DNA from: SIG440 sp045645905
GTDB taxonomy: Bacteria; Bacillota; Clostridia; Monoglobales; Monoglobaceae
NCBI GenBank assembly: GCA_045645905.1
Contig: JAZRJT010000056.1
Coordinates: forward strand, 1 to 41,582
Direction: 5' to 3'
DNA length: 41,582 nt
A model generated the notes under the pieces. It was not told the origin of the DNA. It saw nothing but the letters and a program-made list of their open reading frames with translations, and did no database searches. Shown here piece after piece: positions 8,661-17,819 of the stretch. The number at the start of each line of letters is the position of its first letter. The stretch's first letter is position 1. The position numbers and the translations under genes were made by a program.

Positions 8661-11600
8661 TTATATTTCATCAAAAAGTGATATCTGGCTTGTTTCGGTC
8701 ATACCCTTAAGGCAACCGTTTTCCTGCAGTGTTTCAATTACTGTCTTGGTGAGCTTTGCCCTTTGCTTCAAATCCTCAATGGACAAAAACTCTCCTTCCT
8801 TTCTCGCCTCAACAATATTCTGTGCAGCCGCATCACCAACACCCTGAAAGGCATTAATGGGAAGTCTTATCTTTCCGTCGACCCTCTGGAATTTAAATGC
8901 ATCCGACTCATAAAGGTCTACGGGCATAAACTCTATTCCCCTTTGATACATTTCGTGAACAATTTCGCAAATGGTAAACACACTCTTATCTGTTGCCGAC
9001 CATTCATTTTGTCTGTCAAGGAGCTTTTTCATCTCTGCCTGCAGATGCACATCGCCCTTTGCCATAATCTTTCCGTCAAATAAGTCTGCACGAACGGTGT
9101 AGTATGCAATATAAAATTCTAACGGGTAGTGCACCTTGAAATACGCAACTCTGAATGCCATCATTACATATGCCGCCGCATGGGCTTTGGGGAACATATA
9201 CTTAATCTTTTTACAGGAATCAATATACCACTCGGGGACATTGTTCTCTATCATTGCCTGCTCAAAATTTTCGGGCATTCCTTCCTTTGCGGCACGACCT
9301 TTTCTTACAAATTCCATAATGGTAAACGCCGTCTTTGGCTCTACGCCTTTGTTCATAAGATAAGTCATAATATCGTCACGAACACCAATAACTTCTGAAA
9401 GTGTTGCCGTCCCCGCTTTAATAAGCTCCTGAGCATTTCCCAACCACACATCTGTACCGTGAGAAAGCCCTGCAATGAGAACAAGCTCATAAAAAGTTGT
9501 AGGCAATGTATCAAGAAGCATTTGCCTGGTGAAGTTGGTACCAAACTCAGGAATACCAAACGTTCCTACCTTGCTCTTTATCTGCTCGGGAGTTACCCCT
9601 ATGGTTTCGGTGCTTGAAAATATCCTCATAGTTTCCGGGTCATCAAGGGGTATTTTTGTCGCATCAAGACCCGTAAGGTTTTCAAGCATTCTGATGGTAG
9701 ATGGGTCATCGTGACCCAGTATGTCAAGCTTCAACAAATTATCGTGAATTGAATGAAAGTCAAAATGAGTTGTGATAATATCCGAATCCACCTTATCTGC
9801 AGGATGCTGGATAGGGCAGAAATCATGAATATTCATCGTCTTGGGGCAAACAATAATACCGCCCGGATGCTGACCGGTTGTATTTTTTACTCCTTCCAGC
9901 CCTTTGGATGCTCTTTTCAGTTCCGCACGAGTTGGTGTAATGCCCTTTTGCTCATAATACTTTCTTGCATAGCCGATTGCGTTCTTTTCTGCAATAGTAC
10001 CGATTGTTCCTGCCTTAAACACAAATTCTTCACCAAACAACTCGCCAACATATTTGTGAGCTGTTGCCTGATACTCGCCTGAAAAGTTAAGGTCAATATC
10101 AGGCACTTTATCGCCTTCAAAACCCAGGAAGGTTTCAAATGGAATATTAAATCCGTCTTTTGTCATTCCCTCACCGCAGTCAGGACAATCCTTATCGGGC
10201 ATATCAATGCCGATATTATACTCACCTTCGGTGAAAAAGATACTCTTTTTGCATTTGGGGCAGATATAATGGGGTGCAAGAGCATTAACTTCGGTGATTC
10301 CGGCAAGAAACGCCGCAAACGAAGAACCAACCGAGCCTCGCGACCCAACCAGATACCCAGCCTCGTTTGATTTTTTAACAAGCTTATGGGCAATCATGTA
10401 CATAACTGCATATCCATATCCTAAAATACAGCCAAGTTCTCTGTCCATTCTCTTCTGAACAATCTCGGGCAGCTCATCCCCGTAAATTTCATAAGCACGC
10501 TTATGACACATATTCTCAAGGTCCTGTTCGCAGTTTTCAATCGACGGCGGATAGGAGCCATCCTTCAAAGGCTCAATGTCCTCTATCATATCTGCAATAA
10601 GGTTTGTGTTGGTTACAACAACCTCATATGCCTTCTCTTTTCCCAAATAATTAAATTCCTCAATCATTTCCTCTGTTGTCCTGAAAAACAACGGTGCCTG
10701 ATTGTCTGCATCCTCAAAACCCTGTGCGCCAAGAAGAACCTTTCGATACATTGCTTCCTCGGGGTCCATAAAATGAACATCACAGGTTGCCACAACGGGT
10801 TTGTTCATTTCTTCTCCCAATGCAACAATCTTTTTATTTATTTCAATGAGTTCATCGTTGCCGTCAACCTCACCGCTCCTGACCATAAATTCATTATTGC
10901 CAAGGGGCTGAATTTCAAAATAATCATAAAGCTCGGCAATTTCTTTTATTTCCTCTATGGGCCTGCCTTCTTTTATTGCAATATAAAGCTCTCCTTGTTC
11001 GCAGGCACTGCCTACAACAAGACCGTCGCGGAATTCTTCAAGAACACTTTTGGGGATTCTCGGTCTTCGGTAAAAATACTCAAGATTTGACTTAGATATA
11101 AGCTGATACATATTTTTCAGTCCAACCGGATTCTTTGCCATAATAATTATATGGTTAGACTCTTTTTTCAAAAGCTCGGGGTTCGTTTTTATGTTGTATT
11201 CCTCACCCATTCCTTTGTCGCACTCTTCCTTCATTTCCATAAGCTTAAGGAATATTCCGGCACAAGCCTCAGCATCATCAACCGCACGATGATGATTTTC
11301 TAATGTTACCCCCAATCTTTTTGCAACAATGTTCAGCTTGTGCGAACGCTCGTCGGGATAAAGCTCTCTTGACAATGCTACTGTATCTATAACATCGTTT
11401 TTAAAACTCATTCCTTGCTTTTTTGCAAATGCCCTTACAAAACCCACATCAAATTTTGCATTGTGAGCAACAACTGTATTACCGTCACAAAACTTAATAA
11501 ACTCGGGCAAAACTTCCCTGATTGTCGGCATACCTTCAACCATTTTATCGTGTATGCCGGTAAGCTCGACAATGTTTTGCGGTATCGGTTTTTCAGGATT

Positions 11601-12977
11601 AATAAGCTGCGAAAATCTGTCAACTACTTCTCCGCCCACAATTTTAACTGCACCTATTTCTGTAAAGGTTTCTATCTCAACGCTTAATCCCGTGGTCTCT
11701 ATATCAAAAACAATATATGTATTATCTTTAAACCCCGCTTCTTTTTTTGACATAAGCGGCAAGTCATTAACAAGATATCCTTCTGTTCCGTAAAGAACCT
11801 TTATAGGTGTTCCTGATTTATTCAACTTCTTTGCCGCACCAAAGGCTTCAGGGAATGCCTGTGCCACACCGTGGTCTGTTATGGCAATTGCAGGATGACC
11901 CCACTTTGCCGCACGGCTAATAAGGTCTGCAGCTGAAGACACTGCATCCTTTGCGCTCATTTTAGTGTGAAGATGCAATTCCACCCTTTTATTTTCAGCA
12001 TTATCCATCCGGGGTGCAGGTTTTTCATGCCTTTCGAATGACAAAACCCTCATCCTTTCGCCATGTGCTCTTTCGTCATATTTATAACTACCTCTGACCG
12101 AAAGAATGTTACCCGTTCTTATGGCAGGTACAACCTTTTTAACATCCTTGGCTTTTCCAAACAATTCACAGGAAATCGCCCAATTATCATCGCCTATATC
12201 AAAATTGACTGCAACAAATGCAAGCTCTCCGTCCTTCCTTATTTCACGGACCTCGGTGTCTATAATTTCACCCTTGACACAATAAATTTTTCCGTCAGGA
12301 GCTATATCTATCATTGGCATTACTTTCTCTTTTATAGCTCTGCCGTAAATAAGACCCATCTTTGTACTGTAATCTTCAATTTCTTCTTCCTCTTCCTCGT
12401 CTTCCTCGGGAATAGGCAGCGGCTCACGGCTTGCAACAATTTCCGCAAGCCTTCTTTCTTCATTGCTGACACGTTCTTCCTTTTCTAAAGAATAGCTTTC
12501 CATATCAATATCTTCAGCATCTATTACAACACGAACATCTTCACCAAATTCAAAACTTATAATTTCTGCAAGAATTTCGGCACATTGGTTTTTCTTAAGA
12601 ATATCCCTGCCGCATTTCACATTTTTTATTTCAAGAACTCCGTCTCTCAGTTCTCCATAACTACCTGTTAAAAAAGCTTTGCATATACTGCTTTTTCTAA
12701 ACAACGAAACAAGAAGGTTTCTGTAATATTTCTCACTGAAACTAACTTCCTTATATTTAATTTTAATATCAACATCATCAAGGCTGTAAACACTTTTTAT
12801 CTGTTCGGCAAAACTAAAAAGCTCCGGTTTTTCAACAAGTGTGTCTGAACCTAAAACAATCCTGACCGATTTACTTTTTATATCAACGACAAAGTCCAAA
12901 ACTTCAAGTTTTTCAAGCTTTTTTGCAAAAGACTCAAGCACAGTTACCTTGTCAAAAATATCCAATAAGCCCGGCAT
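8661..12977 (-). CDS. polC: DNA polymerase III alpha subunit, Gram-positive PolC type
   Basis: Leading-strand replicative polymerase of Firmicutes, 1438 residues, with built-in proofreading. Domain order: an N-terminal region; an acidic linker (PEEDEEEEEEIED, about 190-203); an OB fold; a PHP domain from about 331 (VELHLHTKMSAKDAV); and a DnaQ-type 3'-5' exonuclease inserted in PHP at about 415-580 (FDIETTG ... HNAKFDVGF ... HRAVDDAEA). The polymerase follows: zinc-binding CPKC...CPDC near 899-930, GSRGSVGSSFAAFLAG, and the catalytic VPDIDLNFS near 957. The exonuclease insertion defines PolC as opposed to DnaE. It lies 11 bp after ispG on the same strand. PolC near the origin is not the rule in Firmicutes, but nothing in the protein is abnormal. 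Confidence 0.98.
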   Translation of the reverse strand: MPGLLDIFDKVTVLESFAKKLEKLEVLDFVVDIKSKSVRIVLGSDTLVEKPELFSFAEQIKSVYSLDDVDIKIKYKEVSFSEKYYRNLLVSLFRKSSICKAFLTGSYGELRDGVLEIKNVKCGRDILKKNQCAEILAEIISFEFGEDVRVVIDAEDIDMESYSLEKEERVSNEERRLAEIVASREPLPIPEEDEEEEEEIEDYSTKMGLIYGRAIKEKVMPMIDIAPDGKIYCVKGEIIDTEVREIRKDGELAFVAVNFDIGDDNWAISCELFGKAKDVKKVVPAIRTGNILSVRGSYKYDERAHGERMRVLSFERHEKPAPRMDNAENKRVELHLHTKMSAKDAVSSAADLISRAAKWGHPAIAITDHGVAQAFPEAFGAAKKLNKSGTPIKVLYGTEGYLVNDLPLMSKKEAGFKDNTYIVFDIETTGLSVEIETFTEIGAVKIVGGEVVDRFSQLINPEKPIPQNIVELTGIHDKMVEGMPTIREVLPEFIKFCDGNTVVAHNAKFDVGFVRAFAKKQGMSFKNDVIDTVALSRELYPDERSHKLNIVAKRLGVTLENHHRAVDDAEACAGIFLKLMEMKEECDKGMGEEYNIKTNPELLKKESNHIIIMAKNPVGLKNMYQLISKSNLEYFYRRPRIPKSVLEEFRDGLVVGSACEQGELYIAIKEGRPIEEIKEIAELYDYFEIQPLGNNEFMVRSGEVDGNDELIEINKKIVALGEEMNKPVVATCDVHFMDPEEAMYRKVLLGAQGFEDADNQAPLFFRTTEEMIEEFNYLGKEKAYEVVVTNTNLIADMIEDIEPLKDGSYPPSIENCEQDLENMCHKRAYEIYGDELPEIVQKRMDRELGCILGYGYAVMYMIAHKLVKKSNEAGYLVGSRGSVGSSFAAFLAGITEVNALAPHYICPKCKKSIFFTEGEYNIGIDMPDKDCPDCGEGMTKDGFNIPFETFLGFEGDKVPDIDLNFSGEYQATAHKYVGELFGEEFVFKAGTIGTIAEKNAIGYARKYYEQKGITPTRAELKRASKGLEGVKNTTGQHPGGIIVCPKTMNIHDFCPIQHPADKVDSDIITTHFDFHSIHDNLLKLDILGHDDPSTIRMLENLTGLDATKIPLDDPETMRIFSSTETIGVTPEQIKSKVGTFGIPEFGTNFTRQMLLDTLPTTFYELVLIAGLSHGTDVWLGNAQELIKAGTATLSEVIGVRDDIMTYLMNKGVEPKTAFTIMEFVRKGRAAKEGMPENFEQAMIENNVPEWYIDSCKKIKYMFPKAHAAAYVMMAFRVAYFKVHYPLEFYIAYYTVRADLFDGKIMAKGDVHLQAEMKKLLDRQNEWSATDKSVFTICEIVHEMYQRGIEFMPVDLYESDAFKFQRVDGKIRLPINAFQGVGDAAAQNIVEARKEGEFLSIEDLKQRAKLTKTVIETLQENGCLKGMTETSQISLFDEI

Positions 12978-12988
12978 TTAAATTATCC

Positions 12989-14032
12989 TCACATTTTTTC
13001 AATTTCACTCAAAAGGGTTTCCACAATTTTTTCTTCCGGTATTTTCCCTATAATTTCTCCCTTTTTAAAAAGAACTGCACAACCGTCGCCGCCGGCAATT
13101 CCAATATCCGCATCCTTTGCCTCACCTGGACCGTTTACCACACATCCCATAACAGCAACCTTCAGCTTTTTGTCGCATCCCTCTAACTTCTCGTTAACTT
13201 TCTTTGCAATAGGAATAAGATTTATTTTGCAGCGTGCACAAGTCGGGCACGAAACAACCTCAATTCCGTCATCAATCAGGTTTAGAGACTTTAAGATTAA
13301 TTTGGCCGTTTCAACCTCAAGCACGGGGTCATCAGTAAGAGACACACGAATAGTTTCTCCTATACCGTCTGCTAAAAGAGAACCTATACCTATTGAAGAC
13401 TTTATTACTCCACTTTTATAAGTCCCAGCCTCTGTAACTCCTAAATGAAGAGGATATTCAAACTTCTCTCTTGCAAGTCGGTATGCCTCGATGGTTTTTC
13501 TTACATCCGAGGATTTAATAGAGATTACCGTATCATAAAAATCATATTTTTCTAAAATTTTTACATGCCCCATCGCACTTTCAACCATAGCTTCAGGGGT
13601 TGCCTCGCCATACTTTTCTAAAATATCTTTTTCAAGAGAACCGCCGTTTACTCCTATTCTTATGGGGATATTACGGCGCTTGGCTTCCTCACATACAGCC
13701 CTTGCTCTGTCCTCACTGCCAATATTTCCGGGGTTGATTCTTATTTTATCAATTCCTCGTTCCATACAAGTTAGGGCAAGGCGGTAATCAAAATGAATGT
13801 CCGCAACAAGGGGTATATTTATTCTGTTTTTAATATCATATACAGCCTTTGCACTTTTTTCATCCAAAACCGCAACACGAACAATATCACACCCTGCTTT
13901 CTCAAGATTTTTAATCTGCTCAACCGTCTTGTCTACGTCCGCCGTATATGCTGTTGTCATTGACTGAATGGCAATTTTATTTTCACCACCAATTTCAATA
14001 TTACCTATTTTAACTTTGCGGATATTGTTCAC
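12989..14032 (-). CDS. ispG: 4-hydroxy-3-methylbut-2-en-1-yl diphosphate synthase (IspG/GcpE)
   Basis: Iron-sulfur enzyme of the MEP isoprenoid pathway that reductively converts MEcPP to HMBPP in the cytoplasm. At 347 residues it is the short bacterial form. The N-terminal TIM barrel begins VKIGNIEIGGENKIAIQSMT and includes LVADIHFDYRLAL and KIRINPGNIG. The C-terminal [4Fe-4S] ligands are Cys262 and Cys265 in CPTCARC, Cys297 in MGCVVNGPGEA, plus Glu304. It lies between rpiB and polC. The ferredoxin gene 3 kb away could be an electron donor, but this is speculation. The start codon ATG is clear, 23 bp after rpiB. Confidence 0.97.
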   Translation of the reverse strand: MNNIRKVKIGNIEIGGENKIAIQSMTTAYTADVDKTVEQIKNLEKAGCDIVRVAVLDEKSAKAVYDIKNRINIPLVADIHFDYRLALTCMERGIDKIRINPGNIGSEDRARAVCEEAKRRNIPIRIGVNGGSLEKDILEKYGEATPEAMVESAMGHVKILEKYDFYDTVISIKSSDVRKTIEAYRLAREKFEYPLHLGVTEAGTYKSGVIKSSIGIGSLLADGIGETIRVSLTDDPVLEVETAKLILKSLNLIDDGIEVVSCPTCARCKINLIPIAKKVNEKLEGCDKKLKVAVMGCVVNGPGEAKDADIGIAGGDGCAVLFKKGEIIGKIPEEKIVETLLSEIEKM

Positions 14033-14055
14033 CTATACCCCACCTCTTCTTATAC

Positions 14056-14490
14056 TTATTTTTCAAAAGACATCAGCTTATCAACTCTGTTTTGATGTCT
14101 TCCACCCTGGAACTCAGCATTTAAATATGCATTAACTATCTCAAGTGCAAGGTCGCATCCTGTAATTCTTTCGCCAAGACAAATTATATTGGCATTATTA
14201 TGTTCACGAGTCATTCTTGCACTGTATGTATCTGTAACATGTGCCGCACGGATACCATCTATTTTATTTGCGGCAATACTCATTCCTATTCCTGTTCCGC
14301 AAATTAAAATTCCTTTTTCACACTCTTTGGATAAAATCCCTTCGCAAACAGCCTTTGCATAATCAGGATAATCGCATGATTCTGTGCTGTATGTTCCAAA
14401 ATCCTTATATTCTAATCCTTTTTCGTCAAGAAATTTCTTAATAATTTCCTTTAAATTTATACCGCCGTGGTCACAACCGATTGCTATCAT
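14056..14490 (-). CDS. rpiB: ribose-5-phosphate isomerase B
   Basis: RpiB/LacAB-family sugar phosphate isomerase, 144 residues, interconverting ribose 5-phosphate and ribulose 5-phosphate. The family signatures GCDHGG (residues 5-10, with Asp7 and His8) and LICGTGIGMSIAANK (Cys64, the catalytic base position) are intact, as is YSARMTREHNNANIICLGER. LacA/LacB are close relatives, but the active-site Cys and the absence of lac genes favour RpiB. It is the first gene of the leftward operon rpiB-ispG-polC-tex-MATE and has its own promoter facing away from the phosphohexomutase gene. Confidence 0.93.
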   Translation of the reverse strand: MIAIGCDHGGINLKEIIKKFLDEKGLEYKDFGTYSTESCDYPDYAKAVCEGILSKECEKGILICGTGIGMSIAANKIDGIRAAHVTDTYSARMTREHNNANIICLGERITGCDLALEIVNAYLNAEFQGGRHQNRVDKLMSFEK

Positions 14491-14526
14491 TATCTTTTTC
14501 TCCTTTTTTACATATATTCTGTATTA

Positions 14527-14555
14527 ATAATACCAAATTTAAAGTTAAATATCAA
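14527..14555 (-). promoter_or_regulatory. predicted sigma-A promoter of the rpiB operon
   Basis: On the minus strand TTGATA (14555-14550), a 17-bp spacer and TATTAT (14532-14527) lie about 37 bp before rpiB. Its -35 box is only 5 bp from the -35 box of the divergent phosphohexomutase promoter, so the two may compete for polymerase. Confidence 0.7.
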
Positions 14556-14560
14556 TCTTT

Positions 14561-14589
14561 TTGACAAAAAATATTACATATGTTATAAT
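14561..14589 (+). promoter_or_regulatory. consensus sigma-A promoter of the phosphohexomutase gene
   Basis: TTGACA (14561-14566), a 17-bp spacer, and TATAAT (14584-14589) preceded by TG at the extended -10 position. This is a perfect match to consensus, about 38 bp upstream of the ATG. Confidence 0.85.
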
Positions 14590-14627
14590 ATAATAAAAAT
14601 ATTAAATATATACGGAAGGAGCATATT

Positions 14628-16349
14628 ATGGACTACTTAAAAGAATACGACTTCTGGCTTTCTAATGTAAATGAAGAAGAAAAAACAGAGCTTGAAAAAA
14701 TAAAGGAAAATGATGATGAAATAAAAGACAGATTTTACCAATCTCTTGAGTTTGGTACTGCTGGTCTTCGCGGTGTTATTGGGCTTGGATTAAATCGTAT
14801 AAATAATTATGTTGTTGCCCGTGCAACACAAGGTCTTGCAAATCAGCTTAAAAAGACAAATCCTGACAATTTAAATCTTTCTGTTGCGATTGCTTATGAC
14901 AGCAGACACAAATCAGACGAATTTGCAAAGGTTTCGGCCTGCGTTCTTGCAGCAAACGGAATAAAGGCATATCTTTTCTCCGAACTCAAACCAGTACCCG
15001 AACTTTCATTTGCTGTTCGTTATAAAAAAACAAACGCCGGCATAGCAATTACCGCAAGCCACAATCCAGCTAAATATAACGGCTATAAAGTTTACGGCGA
15101 AGACGGCGCACAGCTTAATCCCGAGCTTGCTGCGATTGTTCTTGAAGAAATCGAAAAGACCCCTGTTTTTGGCGGTGCAAAAATGTGTGACTTTGATAAA
15201 GCCCTAAAATCCGGTATGATTGAATTAATGGGTGACGAAGTTGAAGAAGAATATCTGAACATTGTTCAATCCTTATGTCTAAATCCTGAATTGATAAAAA
15301 AATCAGGGCAAAATATGAAATTTGTTTATACTCCTTTTCACGGCACAGGAAACAAGCCTGTTCGCAAGATTTTAAACAGAATTGGTTTTGAAAATGTATT
15401 AGTTGTAAAAGAACAAGAAAATCCCGATGGTTCTTTCCCCACTGTTGAATCACCTAATCCCGAAAATAAAGAAGGTTTTACGATTGCCATCGACCTTGCA
15501 AAAAAGAATAATGCTGACCTGATTATCGGTACAGACCCCGATGCTGACCGTGTTGGTGTTCTTGTAAAAGATGAAAATAGTAATTATATCGTTCTTACAG
15601 GCAACCAAACAGGGGTTCTCATGACAGAATATATTCTCAGTATGAAAAAAGAAAAGGGAACTCTCCCCAAAGATGGTTTTGTTGTAAAAACAATTGTAAC
15701 AACCAATATTACAAAAGACATCTGTGATTTCTATGGTGTTGAAATGAAAGATGTTCTTACAGGCTTTAAATTTATTGGTGAAAAAATAAAAGAATCCGAA
15801 GAAACTGGAATCGGTACATACCTTTTTGGTTTTGAAGAAAGTTATGGATCACTCGCAGGAACATATGCCCGTGACAAGGACGCCGTTGCGGCAAGTATGA
15901 TTATTGCAGAAATGGCTCTTTACTATCGTGAGAAGGGCCTTAGCCTTTATGACCAACTGCAGAACATATACAAAAAATACGGATATTATAATGAGTTTGT
16001 AAAATCTGTTACATTAGAAGGAATTGAAGGAATTTCAAAAATTAAAAATATAATGGAAAAAACAAGATGTAATCCTCCAAAAACCATTGCAGGAAAAAAG
16101 GTACTTGCAATCCGTGACTATTTGTCTTCTGTCAGAACAGATATTCAAAAAGGCGAAACCGAAAAAATATTTCTTCCCAAATCAAATGTTATATATCTTG
16201 AACTTGAGGACAAAAACAACTTTATTATAAGACCTTCGGGTACTGAACCAAAAATAAAGCTTTATTGTATGTTCTGCGGAAAGTCACCTGAAGAACTTGA
16301 TAATCTCTCATTGTTAGTTGAAGAAGATATTAAAAAAATTATAGATTAG
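14628..16349 (+). CDS. phosphoglucomutase/phosphomannomutase (alpha-D-phosphohexomutase)
   Basis: Cytoplasmic enzyme that moves phosphate between C1 and C6 of a hexose, probably giving glucose 1-phosphate for nucleotide sugars. The 573-residue length matches the PgcA/PGM2-like clade. The phosphoserine loop ITASHNPAKYNGYK has active Ser144. The metal-binding loop is GTDPDADRVGV (Asp303, Asp305, Asp307). The sugar loop is GFEESYGSLAGTYARDKDAV and the C-terminal phosphate loop RPSGTEPKIKLY. It is monocistronic, with a consensus promoter and a terminator. It is the only gene left of the origin that reads toward it. It may feed sugar nucleotides to the glycosyltransferases at 25-30 kb, but the sequence does not prove that. 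Glucose versus mannose preference is not decided. Confidence 0.94.
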   Translation: MDYLKEYDFWLSNVNEEEKTELEKIKENDDEIKDRFYQSLEFGTAGLRGVIGLGLNRINNYVVARATQGLANQLKKTNPDNLNLSVAIAYDSRHKSDEFAKVSACVLAANGIKAYLFSELKPVPELSFAVRYKKTNAGIAITASHNPAKYNGYKVYGEDGAQLNPELAAIVLEEIEKTPVFGGAKMCDFDKALKSGMIELMGDEVEEEYLNIVQSLCLNPELIKKSGQNMKFVYTPFHGTGNKPVRKILNRIGFENVLVVKEQENPDGSFPTVESPNPENKEGFTIAIDLAKKNNADLIIGTDPDADRVGVLVKDENSNYIVLTGNQTGVLMTEYILSMKKEKGTLPKDGFVVKTIVTTNITKDICDFYGVEMKDVLTGFKFIGEKIKESEETGIGTYLFGFEESYGSLAGTYARDKDAVAASMIIAEMALYYREKGLSLYDQLQNIYKKYGYYNEFVKSVTLEGIEGISKIKNIMEKTRCNPPKTIAGKKVLAIRDYLSSVRTDIQKGETEKIFLPKSNVIYLELEDKNNFIIRPSGTEPKIKLYCMFCGKSPEELDNLSLLVEEDIKKIID

Positions 16350-16352
16350 AAT

Positions 16353-16383
16353 AAAAAAACCACCGAACCGGTGGTTTTTTTAA
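16353..16383. terminator. bidirectional rho-independent terminator between phosphohexomutase gene and rsmG
   Basis: The hairpin ACCACC-GAACC-GGTGGT (16359-16375) is flanked by seven A on the left and seven T on the right. It can end transcription from the phosphohexomutase gene on the plus strand and from rsmG on the minus strand. Confidence 0.9.
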
Positions 16384-16492
16384 TTTAACATACAACTTAT
16401 AAATCTTTTCTTTTATATTTTCTACCTTTATAAAATAATCTAATGAAGGATTTAAATTAACTTTATATATTATTCTTTTACCTTCTTTTTAA

Positions 16493-17197
16493 TTATTTTT
16501 TTATCTTGTTTGGTTGCCTTGGAAATTGATTTGGTGTTTCCTTTATTTTTTCTATAATCACTATCTTTCTTTTTATATCTGATTGAGGTATTTTAATTTC
16601 TTTTACTTCTTCTATTTTTCCACCCAAAGTTCCAATCATAGCTCTTGCATCTTCTATTTCATCTTCTACTTCAAATTGTTTAAATGCAATAAAGTATCCT
16701 CCTACCTTTACAAAAGGAATACAATACTCGCATAAAACTTTAAGATTTGCAACTGCACGGGACACTGCGTAATCATACTTTTCACGATAATTCTTATTTT
16801 TTCCTGCATCTTCTGCCCGTGAATGAAAAAATTCAACTTTTTCAAGATTAATTTTACTTGAGACTTCTTTTAAAAAATTAATTCTTTTATTTAATGAATC
16901 CATAAAAGTAAAATCTAAATCTTCTCTCACTATCTTTAAAGGAATCCCCGGAAATCCTGCTCCCGTTCCCACATCAATAATTTTAGAATTCATTTTTAAA
17001 TCAATTACCGAAAGAGGAGCAATGCTGTCAAGAAAATGCTTTATAGAAATTTCTGCAGGGTCGGTAACAGCCGTTAAATTCATTTTTTCATTCCATTCAA
17101 TCAAGAGAGATGAAAATATTTTAAAATTTTCTATCTTTTCATTATCTATATTAAAATTAAGTTCTCTTAAACCATTTTTTAAAACATTAATATCCAT
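16493..17197 (-). CDS. rsmG: 16S rRNA (guanine527-N7)-methyltransferase RsmG/GidB
   Basis: AdoMet-dependent methyltransferase that modifies G527 of 16S rRNA in the small subunit. The 234-residue protein shows the SAM-binding motif IIDVGTGAGFPGIPLKI, the upstream NLTAVTDPAEISIKHFLDS segment and DYAVSRAVANLKVL, all diagnostic. I use the ATG at 17197 because related proteins start near MDINVLKNGL; a GTG at 17212 would add five residues and is not excluded. In many Firmicutes it follows mnmE-mnmG near parA; here mnmEG are absent and the gene sits between the ferredoxin terminator and the bidirectional terminator. Confidence 0.96.
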   Translation of the reverse strand: MDINVLKNGLRELNFNIDNEKIENFKIFSSLLIEWNEKMNLTAVTDPAEISIKHFLDSIAPLSVIDLKMNSKIIDVGTGAGFPGIPLKIVREDLDFTFMDSLNKRINFLKEVSSKINLEKVEFFHSRAEDAGKNKNYREKYDYAVSRAVANLKVLCEYCIPFVKVGGYFIAFKQFEVEDEIEDARAMIGTLGGKIEEVKEIKIPQSDIKRKIVIIEKIKETPNQFPRQPNKIKK

Positions 17198-17221
17198 AAT
17201 TATTATACACACCTATAAATT

Positions 17222-17257
17222 AAAAGAGAGTACAACTGACGCAGCACTCTCTTTTTA
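17222..17257 (-). terminator. rho-independent terminator of the ferredoxin gene
   Basis: A perfect 10-bp stem, AAAAGAGAGT (17222-17231) against ACTCTCTTTT (17246-17255), has a 14-nt loop. It is followed on the minus strand by T-rich sequence and lies between the ferredoxin stop and the rsmG start, so rsmG is reached by read-through or an unseen promoter. Confidence 0.75.
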
Positions 17258-17272
17258 TAAAATTTAATTTAA

Positions 17273-17440
17273 TTATGCCTGAGGAGCGTCTACGGGACAA
17301 GCACCTGCACATGCACCGCAATCAAGACATACATCTGCATCAATAACGTATTTGCCGTCACCCTCAGAAATTGCATCTACAGGACATTCGCCAACGCAAG
17401 CGCCGCACATAATGCAATCATCACTAATTGTATAAGCCAT
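17273..17440 (-). CDS. 2[4Fe-4S] ferredoxin, clostridial type
   Basis: Small soluble electron carrier of 55 residues, the usual size for clostridial ferredoxins. Two CxxCxxCxxxCP motifs are complete: Cys9, 12, 15 and 19 (CIMCGACVGECP), and Cys38, 41, 44 and 48 (CLDCGACAGACP). The protein starts MAYTISDDC and ends DAPQA. The ribosome binding site is AGAGGTG. It has its own promoter and terminator and lies directly beside the putative origin on the leftward strand, a position without obvious functional meaning. Such ferredoxins serve anaerobic metabolism (for example PFOR or hydrogenase); the partner here is unknown. Confidence 0.95.
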   Translation of the reverse strand: MAYTISDDCIMCGACVGECPVDAISEGDGKYVIDADVCLDCGACAGACPVDAPQA

Positions 17441-17496
17441 TTTTTTCACCTCTTATTCAAATAGAATAATATATAATACAAAGTATTACATCATAT

Positions 17497-17525
17497 ATAA
17501 TATATTATTTTATATTATTTGTCAA
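17497..17525 (-). promoter_or_regulatory. predicted sigma-A promoter of the ferredoxin gene
   Basis: On the minus strand TTGACA (17525-17520), a 17-bp spacer and TATTAT (17502-17497) lie about 57 bp before the ferredoxin start, inside the AT-rich left edge of the origin gap. Confidence 0.7.
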
Positions 17526-17819
17526 TTCCTAATTTAAAAAATATGATACTTATCCACAAAATAAATCAAATTAACATATATTTTAGATGTTAATAAAAAT
17601 AAAATAATTATTTTTTGTGAAAATTGTTTATAACTATTTATATTTATAAACACCCTCTTTTATTATAAAATTAATAATAATTACAACACTTTCAAGAGTT
17701 TTAAACAGTTTAAACATGTCCTACTACTACAACTACTACATAAAAAATAAATATATTAATAAATATAAACAAAATATTTATTTTTGATAAAAAAACCCTT
17801 CGTAAATCGCAAAAAGGGA
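17526..17819. other. putative chromosomal replication origin (oriC): DnaA boxes, DnaA-trios, AT-rich unwinding region
   Basis: The 17441-17902 gap has no protein gene. It holds a perfect DnaA box TTATCCACA (17550-17558) and relaxed boxes fitting TTATNNACA at 17588-17596 (minus), 17625-17633 (minus) and 17644-17652 (plus). Two tandem degenerate boxes, TTTTAAACA and GTTTAAACA (17699-17716), follow. Four bases later comes CTACTACTACAACTACTA (17721-17738), a run of DnaA-trio units as in the B. subtilis basal unwinding system, then about 50 bp of almost pure A/T (17740-17796). The strand switch of surrounding genes, adjacent dnaN and parS sites nearby all agree. Box calls beyond the first are by eye. 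Confidence 0.82.

Noticed and set aside
10503..11090. 195-codon plus-strand open frame
   Set aside because: It is antisense to polC, shows no family motif and is explained by codon bias of the real gene.
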